NCBI GenBank assembly: GCA_964493945.1
Contig: CAZBQG010000274.1
Span: 1-5,289, forward strand
DNA from: CAZBQG01 sp964493945
GTDB lineage: Bacteria > Pseudomonadota > Alphaproteobacteria > Rhodospirillales > UBA2165
Length of the DNA: 5,289 bases
Reading direction: 5' to 3'
Under the pieces are notes generated by a model, which was not told where the DNA came from, did no database searches, and worked only from the letters and a program-made list of their open reading frames with translations. Each line of letters begins with the position of its first letter. Positions within the stretch are counted from its first letter, which is position 1. Of the stretch, positions 1-5,289 are shown one piece after another. The position numbers and the translations under genes are program-made.

Positions 1-376
1 GGCGGGTGAAATCGGCCACCGAGGATTTGCCGTTGGTGCCGGTGACGGCGGCCAGATATTTTGGCTGGGCGTCAAAAAAGCGCGCCGCCATTTTTGCATA
101 AAGGCGGCGCGGATTGGGGCTGGACAGATGCACGATACCGGGAGCTGAATCGGCAATCTCTATCCCGGGTGGGGCCAGTACCGCCACCGCGCCGCGTTCC
201 AGGGCGTCGGGGATGAATTTGGTTCCGTCGGTCTCGGAGCCTTGCAGGGCGCAGAACAGAAAGCCCGCCTCAACGTGCCGGGAGTCGGCGGTCAACCCAT
301 TGATTTCCATGTGGAAATCCAGATCCGTATGGTCGCTGTCCAGTGTCTCGTTTCCTATCAAATCAATGATCCGCAA
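1..376 (-). CDS. murE: MurE, UDP-MurNAc-tripeptide ligase (N-terminal part; runs off the window)
   Basis: This is the 5' part of the cytoplasmic Mur ligase that adds the third stem-peptide residue (meso-diaminopimelate in most Gram-negative bacteria) to UDP-MurNAc-L-Ala-D-Glu, using ATP. About 125 codons are present. The frame starts MRIIDLIG, a typical MurE opening, and continues through GLTADSRHVEAGFLFCAL and FIPDALERGAVAVLAP, the N-terminal UDP-MurNAc-binding domain. It then reaches the ATP-binding P-loop VTGTNGKSS just before the edge. I chose the TTG at 376-374 because no ATG or GTG lies in frame near it, the N-terminus matches the family, and GGGGA (388-384) sits seven bases upstream. 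This start overlaps the end of ftsI by 14 bases, which suggests translational coupling. The substrate-specificity region lies outside the window, so DAP rather than lysine as substrate is inferred from the Gram-negative context. Confidence 0.93.
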   Translation of the reverse strand, partial: MRIIDLIGNETLDSDHTDLDFHMEINGLTADSRHVEAGFLFCALQGSETDGTKFIPDALERGAVAVLAPPGIEIADSAPGIVHLSSPNPRRLYAKMAARFFDAQPKYLAAVTGTNGKSSVADFTR

Positions 377-2144
377 TTTGGCGTCCCCATTCCCGGGCGC
401 GCTTTTTGCCGCCGGCCAGGAACAGGGCATCGCCGGGCCGGGGCTTGGCCTCTTTCAACTGGGAGGGCCGAATTCCCAGAAGGGGCGCTATGCGGCGCAC
501 CACATGTTTGACCACCGGTGCCGCCAGCCAGCCCCCGGTGGCATAGCCGTGTGTTTTTTTGGTGCCCTTGGGTTCATCCAACAGGGCCAGAACCACATAG
601 CGGGGTGCATCGGTGGGAAAAGCGGCGACGAAGGATGCAATCACCCGCCGGTCGCTATAACCATTTTTTCCGGGTTTGTCCGCGGTTCCCGTCTTGCCGC
701 CGATGCGGTAGCCCGCCACCTCGGCCTTGCGGCCCGTGCCGCTCTTGACAACGAGGCGCATCAGCCGGCGCATTTCCAGGGAGGTCTTGGCGCTGAGAAC
801 CCGGTGGCCGGGGATGTTGTGCCAGCTCTTCCGCTTGAGCAGGGTGGGCGAATGCAAAACCCCCCCATTGGCGATGGCCGCCACGGCCGAGGAGAGCTGC
901 AAGGGGCTGACCGCGATGCCATGGCCGTAGGATATGGTCATGGTGTTGATTTCGCGCCAGCGGTTAGGCGTCAGGGGGCGTCCCACTTCCGGCAGCTCGA
1001 TGCCCGGCCGGCTGAGCAGCCCAAGCCTTGCCAGATAGGCCCTCTGGGTGCGTGTGCCCACATCCAGGGCCATCTTGGCGGTGCCGATATTGGACGAATA
1101 AACAAGGATTTCCGGGACCGACAGCCAGCGGTTTTTGCCGTGATAATCACTGATGGTAAAGCGGGCGATGTGGATCGGGCGGGACGCATCATAGCCGTCG
1201 CGCAGATTGACCGTGCCCGAATCCAGGGCCATGGCCGTGGTAAACAGCTTGAAGGTGGAGCCCATTTCATAGACCCCCTTGGTCACCCGGTTGAAGTGGG
1301 CGGCCCCTTTGGCTTGCCGCGTTCGGTTGGGGTCGAAATCGGGCAGCGAGGCCATGGCCAGCACCTCGCCAGAGGTTACGTCCAGAACCAGACCGGCGGC
1401 GCCGATGGCGGAAAATTCGGCGCTGGCCCGCAATAATGAGTCGCGCAGAATGCTTTGCACCCGGATATCCAGGGACAATTCCAGCCCGCTGACGGATTCG
1501 CGTAAAGACTGATCGAAATAGCGCTCCATCCCCGACAAACCATTTCCGTCGATATCGGTTAGGCCCAGGGCATGGGCGGCGGTGCGGCCCTGGGGATAGA
1601 CCCGGCGCTGGGTGCGCTGGAAATAAATCCCCGGGATGCCCAACCGGTTGACGGCGTGATGATGTTTGGGGGTCAGATTGCGGCTAAGCCAGACGAAAGA
1701 GCTGTCAGCGGCCAGTTTTTTTCGGATTTTTCCCCGGTCCAGGCCAGGCAGGGCAAGGCTCAGACGGGCCGCCGCCCGGTCCGCATCCAGAATATGGCGG
1801 GGATTGGCGTAAAGGGCCGCCGTCGGCAGGCTGGTGGCCAGCAAAATACCGTTGCGGTCCATGATATCGGACCGCGAGCCAAGGGTTTTTCCGCTAAATG
1901 CGATGGGCGTGTTACGTGGGCCTTCGGTGCTTTCCATCATAGACAGATCGACCAGACGGGCGGAAATGACCAGATAGGCGAAGGCGAACAAGACACCGGT
2001 CGCCAGCAGACGGTTGCGCCCCGTCTCCAGATGCTGCTTTCCTACGCCGTCCAGTTTTACATGATCCATATGGGGCTGGTTGCCCAGCCCGGCAGCGCTT
2101 TCGCCGCCCGGCGGCGGCGGCTCGGAGAGATGTTTGTATTTCAC
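363..2144 (-). CDS. ftsI: FtsI (PBP3), septal peptidoglycan DD-transpeptidase
   Basis: This is the class B penicillin-binding protein that crosslinks septal peptidoglycan, anchored in the inner membrane with its catalytic domain in the periplasm. Of 593 residues, about 1-44 are a cytoplasmic tail, about 45-66 a membrane segment (RLLATGVLFAFAYLVISARLV), and from about 85 the PBP dimerisation domain with SDIMDRNGILLA. The transpeptidase domain has all three active-site motifs: SxxK at S296-TF-K299 with the acylated serine, SxN at S350-S-N352, and KTG at K484-T-G486 followed by TA. The start is a GTG (2144-2142) that overlaps the ftsL stop as GTGA, with AAGGGAGA somewhat far upstream (about 10 bases). 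An internal ATG at 2069 (residue 26) is a possible alternative. The length fits the family. Assignment to FtsI rather than another class B PBP rests on its position between ftsL and murE. Confidence 0.97.
   Translation of the reverse strand: MKYKHLSEPPPPGGESAAGLGNQPHMDHVKLDGVGKQHLETGRNRLLATGVLFAFAYLVISARLVDLSMMESTEGPRNTPIAFSGKTLGSRSDIMDRNGILLATSLPTAALYANPRHILDADRAAARLSLALPGLDRGKIRKKLAADSSFVWLSRNLTPKHHHAVNRLGIPGIYFQRTQRRVYPQGRTAAHALGLTDIDGNGLSGMERYFDQSLRESVSGLELSLDIRVQSILRDSLLRASAEFSAIGAAGLVLDVTSGEVLAMASLPDFDPNRTRQAKGAAHFNRVTKGVYEMGSTFKLFTTAMALDSGTVNLRDGYDASRPIHIARFTISDYHGKNRWLSVPEILVYSSNIGTAKMALDVGTRTQRAYLARLGLLSRPGIELPEVGRPLTPNRWREINTMTISYGHGIAVSPLQLSSAVAAIANGGVLHSPTLLKRKSWHNIPGHRVLSAKTSLEMRRLMRLVVKSGTGRKAEVAGYRIGGKTGTADKPGKNGYSDRRVIASFVAAFPTDAPRYVVLALLDEPKGTKKTHGYATGGWLAAPVVKHVVRRIAPLLGIRPSQLKEAKPRPGDALFLAGGKKRAREWGRQIADH
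384..388 (-). promoter_or_regulatory. Ribosome binding site deciding the murE TTG start
   Basis: GGGGA lies seven bases before the TTG at 376-374, inside the last codons of ftsI. It is the main sequence support for a non-ATG start of murE. The next in-frame ATG would remove about 20 residues, including the conserved N-terminal MRIIDLIG stretch. Confidence 0.6.
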
Positions 2145-2473
2145 CTGATTGTTTCTCCCTTGCCCTGGGGTGACGCTTTAGGCGATTGCGCCAGTTTTTC
2201 CGGGATGGGTGCCAGGTTTCCGGCGCTGGTGATCTGTATGGGATCGGTGGGTTCCATATTCAAATGGCGCTTGGCCAGGTCTTCCAGGCGGTAGATATCG
2301 TTCAGATGGCTCCACTCCGCCTTCAGCACATGGATCGCTTCCTGATCCTCCTGAATGGCCTGATTGAGGAAATTTAGCTCTTGGTCCAATTTGCTCACTT
2401 CATACTTGAGGTAAAAAAGTGCGATGGACAGAAATGCCGCGCAGAAAAGGGTGATGAAAGTTGTCTGGCGCAT
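2141..2473 (-). CDS. ftsL: FtsL, cell division membrane protein
   Basis: This is a small bitopic divisome protein that, with FtsQ and FtsB homologues, helps recruit and activate FtsW-FtsI at the septum. The 110-residue product has a few cytoplasmic residues, a membrane segment at about 4-22 (TTFITLFCAAFLSIALFYL), then a periplasmic coiled coil at about 24-56. This is followed by RLEDLAKRHLNMEP, a pattern typical of FtsL C-terminal regions, and a polar tail. I chose the ATG at 2473-2471 because AAGGG (2487-2483) precedes it at good spacing and the membrane segment then starts near the N-terminus. A longer reading from 2521 would add 16 residues (MHPTGRPGKPPEGIKA), overlap the end of rsmH and lie upstream of that ribosome binding site. 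FtsL proteins diverge strongly in sequence, so the call leans on topology and on the position between rsmH and ftsI. Confidence 0.92.
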   Translation of the reverse strand: MRQTTFITLFCAAFLSIALFYLKYEVSKLDQELNFLNQAIQEDQEAIHVLKAEWSHLNDIYRLEDLAKRHLNMEPTDPIQITSAGNLAPIPEKLAQSPKASPQGKGETIR

Positions 2474-2482
2474 GGCTTTGAT

Positions 2483-2487
2483 CCCTT
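2483..2487 (-). promoter_or_regulatory. Ribosome binding site deciding the ftsL start
   Basis: AAGGG overlaps the last base of the rsmH stop codon (TGAAGGG) and lies nine bases before the ATG at 2473. It supports the shorter 110-residue FtsL. It also suggests that ribosomes terminating on rsmH reinitiate at ftsL. Confidence 0.65.
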
Positions 2488-3446
2488 CAGGCGGCTTGCC
2501 CGGTCGGCCAGTGGGGTGCATCGGTCCGCTCGGCGGTGCGCAGGCGGGCCGAACGGGCTCTTGGATTGGCTTTGGTCTCCTGGTCTCCGGGGCGTTGAAC
2601 GCCGCGCCGAATCAGGTGGAAGCTGGGCGCGGGGCTCTTGCCCGGGATTTCGGGCCGGTGGCGTGAAACACCGGCGCCCGTCCGGCCGCTGCGGGCCCGC
2701 ATAAATTCCTTGACCGCCCGGTCTTCGAGGGAGTGGAAGCTGACCACCACCAGACGCCCGCCCGGCGCCAAAAGCTGTTCGGCCGCCCGGAGCCCCCGGC
2801 GCAATTCGCCCAACTCATCGTTTACCCGGATGCGCAGCGCCAAAAATGTGCGGGTTGCGGGATCAAGCCCATCGGAGGAGCGCCCGACGATGCGCCTGGC
2901 GATCCCGGCCAATTGGCCAACCGTGCTGAAAGGCTCCTGGCTGCGAGCTTCAATGATGGCCTTGGCAATGTGCCTTGCGTGGCGCTCTTCACCAAATTCA
3001 TAAATGATGTCGGCCAGCTCGGTTTCCGAGCAGCCATTGAGCAGATCGGCAGCCGTTTCACCGTCGGCTTCCATGCGCATATCCAAGGGCCCATCGCCCT
3101 GGAAGGAAAAGCCCCGCTCTGCGTCGTCCAGTTGATCGCTGGAAATCCCTACATCAAGGGCGATGCCGTCGATCTGGCCCATATGGGCTTCGTCCACCAG
3201 ACGGGCCATATCGCCAAAGCAGCCCTGCACCAGTTTCAGCCGGGCGCCATGGCTATCTTGTAATTTTTTGCCTTCCTGGATGGCCCGGGGATCGCGGTCC
3301 AGGCCCCATACGGTGCAGGACGCGGCTTCCAGCATGGCTTTTGAGTAGCCGCCCGCTCCGAAGGTCCCGTCCACATAAATCCCACCGTCCCTGAGGGCCA
3401 GGGCCGTAATAACTTCTTGCACCATGACCGGGATGTGGTGGCTCAT
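2487..3446 (-). CDS. rsmH: RsmH (MraW), 16S rRNA m4C1402 N4-methyltransferase
   Basis: This cytoplasmic SAM-dependent enzyme methylates N4 of C1402 in the decoding centre of 16S rRNA. The 319-residue protein begins SHHIPVMVQEV, the conserved RsmH opening. It has the SAM-binding stretch YVDGTFGAGGYS at 24-35, GLDRDP at 48-53, LDVGISSDQLDDAERGFSF at 97-115 and GPLDMRM at 119-125. An inserted helical domain follows, including FGEERHARHIAKAI (151-164) and TRTFLALRIRVNDEL (198-212). VVSFHSLEDRAVK (234-246) and the family's tail motif NPRARSARLRTAER (294-307) complete it. Its length is normal. The ATG at 3446-3444 shares one base with the mraZ stop (TAATG), and GGGGG at 3460-3456 could serve as the ribosome binding site. 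It is therefore probably translated in coupling with mraZ. Confidence 0.98.
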   Translation of the reverse strand: MSHHIPVMVQEVITALALRDGGIYVDGTFGAGGYSKAMLEAASCTVWGLDRDPRAIQEGKKLQDSHGARLKLVQGCFGDMARLVDEAHMGQIDGIALDVGISSDQLDDAERGFSFQGDGPLDMRMEADGETAADLLNGCSETELADIIYEFGEERHARHIAKAIIEARSQEPFSTVGQLAGIARRIVGRSSDGLDPATRTFLALRIRVNDELGELRRGLRAAEQLLAPGGRLVVVSFHSLEDRAVKEFMRARSGRTGAGVSRHRPEIPGKSPAPSFHLIRRGVQRPGDQETKANPRARSARLRTAERTDAPHWPTGQAA

Positions 3447-3922
3447 TACCGGGAGCCCCCATCTGGGCCACGCCTGGGTGGTGGCAGGGTGGCACCCCTT
3501 GAGCGCACCCGCTCGAAGGTCTCGCGGTTGTTTTCCTCATAGGCTTCGGGCTGCCAGATCTGGAAACGTCTGCCGCGCCCGGCGAAGACCGCTTCCGTGC
3601 CGAGCCCGGCATGTTCCATCAATATTTGGGGCAGGGCCACCCGTCCTTCCGGATCGAAGGGCAATTGAAAGGAATTCTGTAAAATGACCGCCGCCAGGTC
3701 TTCCTGTTCATCGGAGAACATCTCCAGATCGTCCAGCCGGTCGACGATTTCGTCCATGAAGGCATCCCCCGTGCCTTCCAGAGCCGCATCCTTGAAAGAG
3801 CGGAACACATAGATGCCGGCAAAGTCCTGATCTTTGAAAAAGTCGCGGAAAGGCTTGGGCACGGATACCCGCCCCTTCTTGTCAATCTTGTTGACATGCG
3901 TGCCGATCAGTCTGCTCGCCAT
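3446..3922 (-). CDS. mraZ: MraZ, transcriptional regulator of the dcw cluster
   Basis: This nucleoid-associated, AbrB-like protein forms ring-shaped oligomers and, in E. coli, represses its own operon by binding TGGGN direct repeats upstream of mraZ. The 158-residue product has the two tandem swapped-hairpin AbrB domains of the family. Each carries the DxxxR signature: D14-KKG-R18 in IDKKGRVSVP and D90-PEG-R94 in FDPEGRVALP. Residues about 44-80 form the acidic linker region, with DRLDDLEMFSDEQEDLAAVIL. The last 20 residues are rich in R, P and G and are probably disordered. The start ATG at 3922-3920 has GAGG five bases upstream. As first gene of the cluster, immediately downstream of an array of TGG boxes, it is likely autoregulated. 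That regulation is inferred from E. coli. Confidence 0.97.
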   Translation of the reverse strand: MASRLIGTHVNKIDKKGRVSVPKPFRDFFKDQDFAGIYVFRSFKDAALEGTGDAFMDEIVDRLDDLEMFSDEQEDLAAVILQNSFQLPFDPEGRVALPQILMEHAGLGTEAVFAGRGRRFQIWQPEAYEENNRETFERVRSRGATLPPPRRGPDGGSR

Positions 3923-4012
3923 TCTCGCCTCAGCACTTCCTCACAAGCCCTGCCACTGATCTCACCGAGCCAATGGCCGCAATAAATTTCAACCCTGAAC
4001 CCCAGATAAATT

Positions 4013-4092
4013 ATGGGATATCATGGGAAACAATGGGCGTCAATGGTAGAACATGGATTTTGTTGGTTAATAAAACCTTTCCATGGGAAAAG
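4013..4092. repeat. 10-base-phased TGG direct repeats; probable MraZ operator
   Basis: On the plus strand TGG recurs exactly every ten bases at 4014, 4024, 4034, 4044, 4054 and 4064, skips 4074, and returns at 4084. The boxes read TGGGA, TGGGA, TGGGC, TGGTA, TGGAT, TGGTT, a gap, then TGGGA. Each is preceded by A except the sixth, which is preceded by T. The first three match the E. coli MraZ target exactly in form: TGGGN boxes separated by five-base spacers. The later three are degenerate. The array starts 91 bases upstream of the mraZ ATG and overlaps the likely promoter. The regular phase puts the boxes on nearly one face of the helix, as a ring-shaped oligomer would need. The operator function is inferred from the repeat form and from the adjacency to mraZ. 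Confidence 0.8.
4015..4043 (-). promoter_or_regulatory. Possible mraZ/dcw promoter inside the TGG array
   Basis: On the minus strand TTGACG (4043-4038) is followed after 17 bases by TATCCC (4020-4015). The -35 is good and the -10 is weak. A start point near 4008 would leave a leader of about 85 bases before mraZ. An alternative pair is TTGTTT (4033-4028) and TTTATC (4010-4005), also 17 bases apart. Either would be covered by the array boxes, which fits repression by MraZ. Neither pair is strong enough to be firm. Confidence 0.3.
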
Positions 4093-4095
4093 AAA

Positions 4096-4126
4096 TCCCA
4101 AGCCTTTCCACTGGTTTCACATGGAA
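4096..4126. repeat. Secondary TGG box pairs in both orientations
   Basis: Beyond the main array, two more 10-base-spaced pairs occur. On the minus strand TGGAA (4110-4106) is followed by TGGGA (4100-4096). On the plus strand TGGTT (4112-4116) is followed by TGGAA (4122-4126). They are out of register with the main array. They may be extra, weaker MraZ contacts or chance, since TGG is a short word. Confidence 0.35.
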
Positions 4127-4141
4127 AAGAGCCCTACGCTC
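4125..4141 (-). terminator. Weak terminator-like hairpin downstream of the UDP-xylose synthase gene
   Basis: On the minus strand GAGC (4141-4138), a five-base loop and GCTC (4132-4129) are followed by TTTT (4128-4125). The stem has only four pairs, with possible G-T extension, and the T run is short. It is the only candidate I see in the 298-base gap for separating the upstream gene from the dcw cluster, and it may be too weak to work alone. Confidence 0.25.
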
Positions 4142-4220
4142 CCCCTGGCCATAAGCACAGGTGAATCGGGCGAAAATAAGTTCGCTTTACGTTCTTTTGG
4201 TGGTTTTTAGGGGGGAGGCT

Positions 4221-5162
4221 CTAAAGCGTTTGTTCGAAATATTCGATGGTGCGTTTCAGCCCATCTTCCAGCTTGACCTCCGGGCTCCAATCCAGCTTTT
4301 CCCGGGCCAGCGATATGTCCGGGCAGCGTTGCATGGGATCGTCCTGGGGCAGGGGCCGGGTCTCGATTTTGGAATTGGAGCCAGTCAGGCTGAGCACGGT
4401 TTCCGCCAATTGGCGGACGCTGAAATCCACCGGATTGCCCAGATTTATAGGCCCGGTGACCTCGTCTGGTGCATCCATCAGGCACCGGATGCCCTTGATC
4501 AAATCTTCCAGATAACAAAAAGAGCGAGTCTGCCCGCCATCTCCAAAGAGCGTAATGGGTTGGTCTTTCAAGGCCTGGACGATGAAATTGGACACCACGC
4601 GGCCGTCGTCGGGCCGCATGCGGGGTCCATAAGTGTTGAAAATCCTGGCCACACGTATGTTCAGCCGGTGCTGGCGGTAATAATCAAAGAACAGGGTCTC
4701 AGCGCAGCGCTTGCCTTCATCGTAGCAGCCGCGCGGCCCGATGGGATTGACGTTGCCCAGATAATCCTCGGTCTGGGGATGGACGGAAGGGTCGCCATAG
4801 ACTTCCGAGGTGGAAGCTTGCAGGATTTTCGCACCGGTCCGCTTGGCCAGTCCCAGCATGTTGATGGCGCCGTGCACGCTGGTCTTGGTGGTCTGGACCG
4901 GGTCCATCTGATAATGGATGGGTGAGGCGGGGCAAGCCAGATTGTAGATCTCGTCGACTTCCACATAGAGCGGAAAGGTGACATCGTGGCGCAGAAGCTC
5001 GAATCTGGCATGGTCCAGCAGGGAGGCGATATTTTCCTTGGTACCCGTGAAATAATTATCGGCGCAGAGCACGTCATGGCCCTCGGCGATCAGCGCTTCG
5101 CATAAATGAGAGCCGATGAAGCCGGCACCACCGGTTACTAGGATTCGCTTCGCAACCGCCAT
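4221..5162 (-). CDS. UDP-glucuronate decarboxylase (UDP-xylose synthase)
   Basis: This is an extended short-chain dehydrogenase/reductase that converts UDP-glucuronate to UDP-xylose and CO2 through a 4-keto intermediate with tightly bound NAD+. It supplies surface polysaccharide synthesis in the cytoplasm. The 313 residues start directly with a Rossmann fold: TGGAGFIGSH at 10-19 is the NAD-binding glycine motif, and D35 ends the second strand. Catalytic blocks are STSEVYGDP (117-125, with E120) and GPRGCYDEGKR (142-152, with Y147 and K151). RIFNTYGPRMRPDDGRVVSNF (173-193), FGDGGQTRSFCYLEDL (206-221) and QDDPMQRCPD (273-282) are typical of this family and argue against dTDP-glucose 4,6-dehydratase. 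Length is that of bacterial single-domain enzymes. GGGGAA (5178-5173) lies ten bases before the ATG. It is separate in function from the dcw genes, and no glycosyltransferase is in view to show which polymer it serves. Confidence 0.93.
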   Translation of the reverse strand: MAVAKRILVTGGAGFIGSHLCEALIAEGHDVLCADNYFTGTKENIASLLDHARFELLRHDVTFPLYVEVDEIYNLACPASPIHYQMDPVQTTKTSVHGAINMLGLAKRTGAKILQASTSEVYGDPSVHPQTEDYLGNVNPIGPRGCYDEGKRCAETLFFDYYRQHRLNIRVARIFNTYGPRMRPDDGRVVSNFIVQALKDQPITLFGDGGQTRSFCYLEDLIKGIRCLMDAPDEVTGPINLGNPVDFSVRQLAETVLSLTGSNSKIETRPLPQDDPMQRCPDISLAREKLDWSPEVKLEDGLKRTIEYFEQTL

Positions 5163-5289
5163 TTTTTTCTAATTCCCCGGAAAACAATTGAAAAGACAAA
5201 CTAGCATTGAACCCGCGGGCGGGTAAAAGACTAACTTAGGGTCAGGGCTCATTAATTCAGATAGAAGATAACAATAGCGGCAATGCATA
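5163..5289. other. Non-coding leader upstream of the decarboxylase gene
   Basis: This stretch is mostly AT-rich and no coding frame in it is convincing. It contains a perfect inverted repeat at 5211-5224 (ACCCGC, two bases, GCGGGT), about 50 bases before the start codon. It could be an operator or a short hairpin in the leader. I found no clear -35/-10 pair. The gene on the far side is outside the window. Confidence 0.4.

Noticed and set aside
114..1436. A 440-codon plus-strand frame opposite ftsI and murE
   Set aside because: It is antisense to ftsI and murE, both of which have complete family motifs. Long antisense frames are common in GC-rich coding DNA, and its product shows no recognisable domain.
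1572..2294. A 240-codon plus-strand frame opposite ftsI and ftsL
   Set aside because: It is antisense to two well-supported genes and has no recognisable domain or good ribosome binding site.
2474..2521. Extended ftsL start at 2521
   Set aside because: It would overlap rsmH by 35 bases and bypass the good ribosome binding site at 2487-2483. The extra residues read like rsmH in another frame.
3973..4210. Two short plus-strand reading frames (63 and 65 codons) across the mraZ upstream region
   Set aside because: Their starts lack a ribosome binding site, their methionines and tryptophans come from the ATGG repeats, and the products resemble no family I know. The region is better explained as operator DNA.
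4139..4217. Inverted repeat CTCCCCC (4139-4145) and GGGGGAG (4211-4217)
   Set aside because: The arms are only seven bases and lie 65 bases apart with no T run after them, so a terminator or other defined structure is not supported.

Overview
The window carries the promoter-proximal end of a division and cell wall (dcw) cluster, all on the minus strand, preceded by one sugar-nucleotide gene on the same strand. The gene order mraZ-rsmH-ftsL-ftsI-murE, the protein features and the GC-rich coding sequence (my impression, not computed) suggest an alphaproteobacterium, possibly Rhodospirillales-like. That placement is inferred from general resemblance, not from a search.

Reading in the direction of transcription (high to low coordinates): positions 5289-5163 are a non-coding leader. 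5162-4221 encodes a UDP-glucuronate decarboxylase (UDP-xylose synthase family). 4220-3923 is a 298-base intergenic region, AT-rich in its centre, which holds a weak terminator-like hairpin, a striking array of TGG-containing 10-base units, and a possible mraZ promoter. Then come mraZ (3922-3446), rsmH (3446-2487), ftsL (2473-2141), ftsI (2144-363) and the 5' part of murE (376 to the window edge).

The five dcw genes are packed tightly: mraZ/rsmH share one base (TAATG), rsmH/ftsL are 13 bases apart, ftsL/ftsI overlap by four bases (GTGA), and ftsI/murE overlap by 14 bases if murE uses a TTG start. This fits one mRNA with translational coupling. MraZ is a DNA-binding regulator of such clusters, RsmH methylates 16S rRNA, FtsL and FtsI belong to the septal peptidoglycan machinery, and MurE makes a cytoplasmic peptidoglycan precursor.

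I see no undescribed multi-gene system. The most interesting signal is the 10-base-phased TGG array upstream of mraZ. It looks like an expanded MraZ operator: seven of eight consecutive decamers carry TGG in register, where three boxes are described for E. coli.
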